In this document: positions 6,080-10,476 of the stretch, one piece after another
Numbering within the stretch: position 1 is the stretch's first letter
Layout of the letters: every line of letters starts with the position of its first letter
NCBI GenBank assembly: GCA_964639965.1
Contig: CAZXGI010000081.1
Span: 1-10,476 of the forward strand
Origin: TMED23 sp964639965
Lineage (GTDB): Bacteria > Pseudomonadota > Alphaproteobacteria > Rhodospirillales > UBA2165
DNA length: 10,476 nt
Direction of reading: 5' to 3'
Made by a program: the position numbers and the translations under genes
Notes under the pieces: generated by a model
Seen by the model: the letters and a program-made list of their open reading frames with translations, nothing else
The model's database searches: none
What the model was told of the DNA's origin: nothing

Positions 6080-7720
6080 CTACCTTACGGGAGGTCCACC
6101 AAAAGCCCTGGCAAAGGGTCCAATTGACGGCATATCAATTTCAATCATTGAAGGCCGGTTAGACTTTAGGGCAGAGTCAAAAGCACTTTCTAGATTTCCG
6201 AGATTACTTACTTTTTGATAAAACCAGCCACTACTCTCAACAATACCATCAAATTCCGGCGTGTAAATATCCGCATAGTATTGTCGTCCACCATATTCTG
6301 CATTTTGAATATTCTTAATCACTTCGTAATCATGACTATTCATCAATATGACAATAATACCTAAATTCTCCTGAGTAGCAGTGGAAATTTCTCCAATATT
6401 AACCTGAAGCCCACCATCACCAACCAGACAAAAAACCTTCCTATCTGGAGCTGCGATTGCCGCACCGATGGCCATTTGAACGCCTTGGCCTATTCCACCA
6501 CCAAGTGCATGAACACCGTCATAGGGACCTGAAATAACTATACCTCTATTACCCCAAGTGCTGTTAGATACGGTTACATCCCGCACCCAAATAAAACCCT
6601 TTTCAGCTTTAGATTGGATAACGTCTAGTAAATTTTCATAAGGCGACAAACCTGTCCGCATAAATTCTATAGCTTTGGCGCGAGTAGTTCCTAAGTCGAT
6701 TACAAACGTTTGATCTACTTTCATCTTTCCTTCTAAGGCATCAGCCAAAGCCGTTAAAGCGGCTTCAGAATCTGCCTGTACAAAAAAATCGGCAACGTAT
6801 GGCCTTTTATTTCTAGCTGCACTGTCAATATCAATTTGGTATAGGGGAGTTGGCAATTTTAATTTATATTTAAGTGTCTCGTTTCCTCGTAATCTTGAAC
6901 CAATGACCAACATGGCATCACAGCTGTTATAAAACTCCTCAACGCAATCGTACATGTTGAACGCCCCTAATGTCTGAGGGTGATCTTCAGGTATAATACC
7001 ACGGCCTTGGACAGAAGTGACCACACAAAAACCCATATCAACGAGCCGTTTGATTGGTTGCCCGGCATGGCGGGCACCGCCGCCCAACCAAAGTAATGGC
7101 CGTTTTGCACCAGCTAATTTCAAAGCCAGAGTATCTATTTCTTCTTTATTCGGTTGTAATATAGGAATTTCTGGAAGTATCAATTCGTTAGGCCACTTGA
7201 TCAATGAATGTTGTATATCAATTGGCACCTCAACACTAACTGGGCCTGTTGGCGCTGAAAGTGCCTCGAAAATAGCCTCTTTAAAAACCTCAATAACAGT
7301 TTCAGGCGATATTACCCTATACGCTTTTTTTGAAATTGATTTGAGCATGCCAAGTTGATCACGTGCTTCGTGTATATAGGAGTGATTCTTATCCAAATGC
7401 TGGGTTTCTATCTGGCCCGTGATGTGCAGCAATGACGTACCAGCTGTCTGGGTTTCAACTAACGATCCGGCTGCATTACCAGCTGCGACACCTGTGCTTG
7501 TAAATACAACTCCCAAGCATTGGCCTACACGCGCATAAGCATCTGCCATATTTACTGCACCGGCCTCTCCACGCGCCGGTACGTAGCGAATTTTCCCACG
7601 CTTCCCTATGGCATCTAAAAACGGCATATTATGAATTGAAATAACACCAAAAACGGTATTCACTCCGCATGCCTCTAAGAATGCAACTACCGCCTCTCCA
7701 ACTGTTACTTTATCCGACAT
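6080..7720 (-). CDS. Thiamine-diphosphate-dependent enzyme (acetolactate synthase/2-oxoacid decarboxylase superfamily)
   Basis: 546-residue three-domain ThDP enzyme of normal length. The N-terminal pyrimidine-binding domain begins KVTVGEAVVAFLEACGV and carries the catalytic glutamate E52 in ARGEAGAVNMADAYAR. A middle domain follows, with LLWLGGGARHAG. The C-terminal diphosphate-binding domain has GDGG (434-437) and the Mg2+-ligand asparagine N461 in MNSHDY, with the family's usual spacing. The superfamily includes acetolactate synthase, glyoxylate carboligase, benzoylformate decarboxylase and 5-guanidino-2-oxopentanoate decarboxylase. No regulatory subunit gene adjoins it, so a biosynthetic acetolactate synthase is unlikely and a catabolic 2-oxoacid decarboxylase or C-C lyase is more probable. 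I chose ATG 7718-7720, giving an 11-base overlap with the SDR gene; the frame is open further upstream to 7825, but those residues lack family character and overlap the SDR heavily. Confidence 0.9.
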   Translation of the reverse strand: MSDKVTVGEAVVAFLEACGVNTVFGVISIHNMPFLDAIGKRGKIRYVPARGEAGAVNMADAYARVGQCLGVVFTSTGVAAGNAAGSLVETQTAGTSLLHITGQIETQHLDKNHSYIHEARDQLGMLKSISKKAYRVISPETVIEVFKEAIFEALSAPTGPVSVEVPIDIQHSLIKWPNELILPEIPILQPNKEEIDTLALKLAGAKRPLLWLGGGARHAGQPIKRLVDMGFCVVTSVQGRGIIPEDHPQTLGAFNMYDCVEEFYNSCDAMLVIGSRLRGNETLKYKLKLPTPLYQIDIDSAARNKRPYVADFFVQADSEAALTALADALEGKMKVDQTFVIDLGTTRAKAIEFMRTGLSPYENLLDVIQSKAEKGFIWVRDVTVSNSTWGNRGIVISGPYDGVHALGGGIGQGVQMAIGAAIAAPDRKVFCLVGDGGLQVNIGEISTATQENLGIIVILMNSHDYEVIKNIQNAEYGGRQYYADIYTPEFDGIVESSGWFYQKVSNLGNLESAFDSALKSNRPSMIEIDMPSIGPFARAFGGPPVR

Positions 7721-8504
7721 GCCTAGAATACCCCCCAGAAATATCAATCGTAGATCCTGTAGTGAATGAGGAAAGTGGCGTACCAAGAAAGAAGATTGCA
7801 TTTGCTGCTTCTTCCGGCTTACCAAATCTACCCAGAGGAATTCCCTTGATTTGCGCTTGTTTAATCATCCAGGATTCATAACTCTCATCTATAACTTCTT
7901 CAGCTTCAAACCTCCGCCTCCACTGCCCAGAATCAACTGTTCCTATCAAAATTGAATTAATACGGATAGTAGGCGCAAATTCCATAGCCATTGAGTGAAT
8001 TAAATTTAGTTGACCTGCACGAGCAGCAGATGTTGCTACGAGTTTGGGTTCGGGTTGTTGCGAAATTAACGAACCCACGCACACAATCACACCAGTACCT
8101 GATTTTTCCAAATAGGGTCTAAAACTCTTGCTCGGATAAATAATACTAAAGAATTTTAGCTCTAGCTCTTCTCTCCATTCATCATCTTTAGTATCATCAA
8201 AACCTGATAGCCTTGCCTGCCCAGCGTTATTAACTAATGTATCAACGCCACCAAAACGATCAACAGTCATTTTTACAAAATCTTCTACTTGGCTTTTATT
8301 TAAGACGTCACATTTTACACCAATCAGACGACTTTCATTTTGTTTGTTTTTTATTTCTTCCAAGGCGAAATTCATACGTTCTTCATCTCGTCCACAAATC
8401 GAAACATTAGCGCCTTTTTCTAAAAATCGCTTTGCGGTGGCTAAACCAATTCCAGATGTCCCTCCAGTAATTGCGACTGTTCTTCCCGCCAATTCGTTAT
8501 CCAT
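7710..8504 (-). CDS. SDR family protein with a degenerate catalytic tetrad
   Basis: 264-residue short-chain dehydrogenase/reductase fold protein of classical length. The cofactor motif TGGTSGIG (13-20) is intact, with R39 in ICGRDEER suggesting NADP(H) preference, CDV at 65-67, and NNAG at 92-95. The C-terminal GRFGKPEEAANAIFFL and DISGG are typical of classical SDRs. The active site is not typical: the catalytic Ser is present (S145), but the Tyr position 13 residues later is T158, the Lys position is R162 (ATSAARAGQL), and the Asn position looks like K117. The tetrad N-S-Y-K therefore reads K-S-T-R. I believe a subfamily with this ATSAARAG pattern exists, so this is probably a lineage trait and not decay. 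AGGAA (8511-8515) precedes ATG 8502-8504. Its role may be a different reaction or a binding function. Confidence 0.9.
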   Translation of the reverse strand: MDNELAGRTVAITGGTSGIGLATAKRFLEKGANVSICGRDEERMNFALEEIKNKQNESRLIGVKCDVLNKSQVEDFVKMTVDRFGGVDTLVNNAGQARLSGFDDTKDDEWREELELKFFSIIYPSKSFRPYLEKSGTGVIVCVGSLISQQPEPKLVATSAARAGQLNLIHSMAMEFAPTIRINSILIGTVDSGQWRRRFEAEEVIDESYESWMIKQAQIKGIPLGRFGKPEEAANAIFFLGTPLSSFTTGSTIDISGGYSRHVG

Positions 8505-8580
8505 CTATATTTCCTGTATAGCTCTTTGCACTCTTCTAGAAAGCACTAAATTTTTACTTAAATCGAATAAACTATCCTTA

Positions 8581-9426
8581 TCAATCATTACGGTTCTCAG
8601 CAAATCTTAATATTAGATCATTACACAACGCCGGATTTTCTATGTAAGATGCATGACCTGCCCCTAGCAAAGTTTGATAGCTTGAATTATTGTACGCAGC
8701 AGCAATTTTTTTTGCTCCAACTTCCGGCGTAATTATATCTTCACTGCCACATAGCACCAAAACTTGACCACTAAAATATTGAGCATCTTTAACCAAATTC
8801 CCACTCGACAACATATGAGCAGCTTGAGCGTGCCCTTCTAACCGTAACTTCGACATATTCCAGCGCACCAACTCAAGGGCCTCAACAGATGCATTTTTTG
8901 ATAATAAAGCTGGGGCCCGTTCGTTAGCTAGTTCTTCAGGCCCAAACTTATCCATATTATCTAGTCTAAGCCTCAATTTTTCTGATCTCTCTTGTTTACC
9001 TAGCTCACCATGCCCATTAGCTGGATCAACTAAAATCAAACGCAAGCTGCTGTTAGGGTAACTTGCAGCATAGGATCCGGCTATCAACGCTCCGAGAGAA
9101 TGTCCCACAATAATATAGGGTTGAATATTTAAATTTTTAAAAAATTTTTCCAGTACCTGGGCATAGTCTATGGCCTTCGGATATTCATTTGATAAGGCAG
9201 TTGATTTCCCATATCCTGGGGCATCCCAAGCTATAACACGGAAATTTAGAGATAATTCCTCCAATTGCCGAAACCAGGAACCAGAAGCAGAGCCAATACC
9301 GTGAAGGAGAACAAGGACATCCTTATTTAGTCGGCCACTTTCCCGATACGAAATGTGTCCTGACTCGATATCCAATTGATGTAAGGGATATTTACTATCA
9401 AGCGTTTCATTTATTCGTGAAATCAT
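8581..9426 (-). CDS. Alpha/beta-fold hydrolase, C-C/ester hydrolase type
   Basis: 281-residue cytoplasmic alpha/beta hydrolase similar in size and layout to meta-cleavage-product hydrolases (MhpC/BphD type) and related esterases. The oxyanion-hole motif HGIGSASGSW starts at H42, DAPGYGKS spans 68-75, the nucleophile is S110 in VGHSLGA, the acid is D230 in CGSEDIITP, and the base is H258 in GAGHASYIENP, so the triad is complete. A helical lid region lies roughly at residues 130-200. No signal peptide is seen. Together with the extradiol-dioxygenase-like gene in the same operon, a ring-fission product hydrolase is a reasonable guess, but other esters or lactones are possible. It follows the cupin gene by 23 bases; there is no clear Shine-Dalgarno site and the frame is closed by a stop just upstream, so ATG 9424-9426 is the only ATG start. 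Confidence 0.9.
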   Translation of the reverse strand: MISRINETLDSKYPLHQLDIESGHISYRESGRLNKDVLVLLHGIGSASGSWFRQLEELSLNFRVIAWDAPGYGKSTALSNEYPKAIDYAQVLEKFFKNLNIQPYIIVGHSLGALIAGSYAASYPNSSLRLILVDPANGHGELGKQERSEKLRLRLDNMDKFGPEELANERAPALLSKNASVEALELVRWNMSKLRLEGHAQAAHMLSSGNLVKDAQYFSGQVLVLCGSEDIITPEVGAKKIAAAYNNSSYQTLLGAGHASYIENPALCNDLILRFAENRND

Positions 9427-9449
9427 ATTTGTCTACGCTGGCAGCTGCA

Positions 9450-9989
9450 CTACCTCTTTAATTTTGCAACCGGATGGTCCTCTGGATAGGTTGGCGTTAC
9501 TGGTTTCGTGGATCCCAACATCACAATCATAGCCGCTTCTTCTTGACCAATATTTTCTAAGCCACGATAAATGCCGGGAGGAACCGATATTAAATCGCGT
9601 TCACCCAAGAAAGTCTCATAATGCTCGCCATCACAATCCATAAAAAGGCGAATTTTTCCTCTTAGCATAAAGAAAACCTCCTCGACATCAATGTGAATAT
9701 GCGACGGCCCTTCACAGCCAGCCGGCAACACCATTGTAGAGAAGGTAAAATGTTCTGAGGGGACAGCATTATCATCACTTTCAATGCCAGTCCCCCCAGT
9801 TCCCATATAGCGCATTTGCGCGCGTTTATACTTAGGATCAAAATCTGCTTGGAACTTCAACGCATCCCAGTCAAGAACTCGAGTTTCATACCGAGCAACC
9901 CGGCTCTCCAGCCACTCCCCAAACGACGCGCCCTCAGGTCTCTCATACGTAGCTATTTCTTCTCTTTGAAAATTCGATGCAACCGGCAT
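9450..9989 (-). CDS. Single-domain cupin protein
   Basis: 179-residue protein with one conserved beta-barrel cupin domain at about residues 80-160 and an N-terminal extension rich in charged and aromatic residues. Cupin motif 1 is complete: G91, then H97 and H99 in SHIHID, E104 and G111. Motif 2 reads VPPGIYRGLEN (136-146): proline, glycine and N146 are kept but the metal-binding His is R142. The protein may bind metal with three ligands, or act as a small-molecule binder or isomerase. The start ATG at 9987-9989 is favoured by AAGGAG six bases upstream. An in-frame ATG at 10017-10019 overlaps the upstream SDR stop (TAATG) and would add ten residues of low family character. A role as dioxygenase is not shown. 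Confidence 0.85.
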   Translation of the reverse strand: MPVASNFQREEIATYERPEGASFGEWLESRVARYETRVLDWDALKFQADFDPKYKRAQMRYMGTGGTGIESDDNAVPSEHFTFSTMVLPAGCEGPSHIHIDVEEVFFMLRGKIRLFMDCDGEHYETFLGERDLISVPPGIYRGLENIGQEEAAMIVMLGSTKPVTPTYPEDHPVAKLKR

Positions 9990-9995
9990 TCTTTT

Positions 9996-10001
9996 CTCCT
10001 T
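9996..10001 (-). promoter_or_regulatory. Ribosome binding site deciding the cupin start
   Basis: AAGGAG on the minus strand, six bases before ATG 9989-9987. The alternative ATG at 10019 has only a distant GGTGG upstream, although it overlaps the preceding stop in a TAATG arrangement that could allow coupling. Confidence 0.6.
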
Positions 10002-10018
10002 CTCTAAATTCTCCATCA

Positions 10019-10476
10019 TTAATTCATTAAAAAGCCACCATTAACAGGAATACATTGGCCGGTAACAAAATCTGATGCTTGAGACAGCAGAAACATTACG
10101 GTTCCAGTGATATCCTCGGGTAATTGTTCTCGTTCTATAGACCGACCTTTAACATATTGATTTTTTCGCTCCTCAGGAACGTACTCCGTAGCCTCTACCA
10201 AAGTCAGACCAGGAGCTATACAATTTACAGCGATATTGTCAGCTCCTAACTCTCGTGACATCGAACGCGTCATTGATATAACAGCTCCCTTACTTGCTAC
10301 ATAGGCCATCAATTTTGGAGCTCCCCACATAGCAGTATCCGATGCAATGTTAACAATCTTACTAGCCGAATTCTTGGCCAAAAAAGGTGCCGCCGCCCTA
10401 CTCATGAGCCAAGTACCACGAACATTAATTTCCATTACCTTATCCCAAACGTCGACGTCAATTTCGGTCATAGTCG
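10019..10476 (-). CDS. Classical SDR dehydrogenase/reductase, C-terminal part
   Basis: Partial gene whose N-terminus (including the TGxxxGxG cofactor motif) lies beyond the right edge; about 151 residues are visible. It is a classical short-chain dehydrogenase with a complete tetrad: Asn in INVRGTW, Ser in NIASD, and Tyr and Lys in AYVASKGA, with Ser and Tyr 13 residues apart as expected (Tyr codon 10301-10303, Lys codon 10289-10291). NCIAPG and the end motif PVNGGF are also typical. It likely oxidises or reduces a hydroxy/keto group on the pathway substrate. The ATG at 10471 is internal to the gene. Its TAA (10019-10021) abuts the cupin gene. It is the first visible gene of the minus-strand operon, so the promoter lies outside the window. 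Confidence 0.93.
   Translation of the reverse strand, partial: TMTEIDVDVWDKVMEINVRGTWLMSRAAAPFLAKNSASKIVNIASDTAMWGAPKLMAYVASKGAVISMTRSMSRELGADNIAVNCIAPGLTLVEATEYVPEERKNQYVKGRSIEREQLPEDITGTVMFLLSQASDFVTGQCIPVNGGFLMN

Noticed and set aside
6431..6520. Possible loss of the ThDP motif because the usual NN reads NS
   Set aside because: The first asparagine (N461), which is the metal ligand, and the GDG aspartate are both kept at normal spacing.
7017..7358. 113-codon plus-strand open frame inside the ThDP enzyme gene
   Set aside because: Antisense shadow of a well-supported coding region, with no family features of its own.
7721..7825. N-terminal extension of the ThDP enzyme by 35 residues to 7825
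   Set aside because: It lies wholly inside the SDR gene and is basic, non-family sequence; family homology starts just after ATG 7720.
9124..9150. Self-complementary A/T runs inside the alpha/beta hydrolase gene
   Set aside because: They simply encode Lys, Phe and Asn codons in AT-rich DNA; the frame is intact and no regulatory role is indicated.
9990..10019. Alternative cupin start at ATG 10019 overlapping the SDR stop (TAATG)
   Set aside because: Not excluded, but it has no good ribosome site, while ATG 9989 has AAGGAG six bases before it.

Overview
The window is AT-rich, gene-dense bacterial DNA with two convergent gene blocks. Protein sequence, short intergenic gaps and stop/start overlaps fit a Gram-negative proteobacterium, most likely a marine-type alphaproteobacterium with a streamlined genome. 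This placement is inferred from style and gene families; there is no rRNA, tRNA or other marker gene. No CRISPR array, insertion sequence or phage gene was seen.

Plus-strand block (1-3081): the 3' end of a branched-chain-type ABC permease (livM-like), then two ATPases (livG-like and livF-like, joined by ATGA and TAATG overlaps), then after an 80-base gap a periplasmic substrate-binding protein with a signal peptide (livK-like). A near-perfect intrinsic terminator at 3051-3081 closes the block. This is most of a HAAT/Liv importer; the livH partner and the rest of livM lie to the left of the window.

Junction (3082-3403): about 320 bases with no clear gene, apart from one weak 30-codon reading frame with a good ribosome binding site.

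Minus-strand block (10476 down to 3404): in transcription order, a classical SDR dehydrogenase (cut by the window end), a small cupin, an alpha/beta hydrolase, a second SDR with a degenerate active site, a thiamine-diphosphate enzyme of the acetolactate synthase/2-oxoacid decarboxylase superfamily, an L-aspartate dehydrogenase-like protein and a type I extradiol-dioxygenase-like VOC protein. These seven genes are tightly packed (11-base overlap to 76-base gap) and look like one operon whose promoter is outside the window. After 218 bases comes a dienelactone hydrolase-family gene with its own strong ribosome binding site and a possible promoter.

Together the genes suggest uptake of a small carboxylate, amide or amino-acid-like compound by the Liv-type importer and its breakdown by a ring-cleavage/C-C hydrolysis/decarboxylation pathway that includes an imine- or amine-handling step. 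I do not recognise this set as a named pathway. The main point of interest is this undefined catabolic cluster, in which three enzymes (SDR, cupin, dienelactone hydrolase) lack a residue or residues normally conserved in their active sites.
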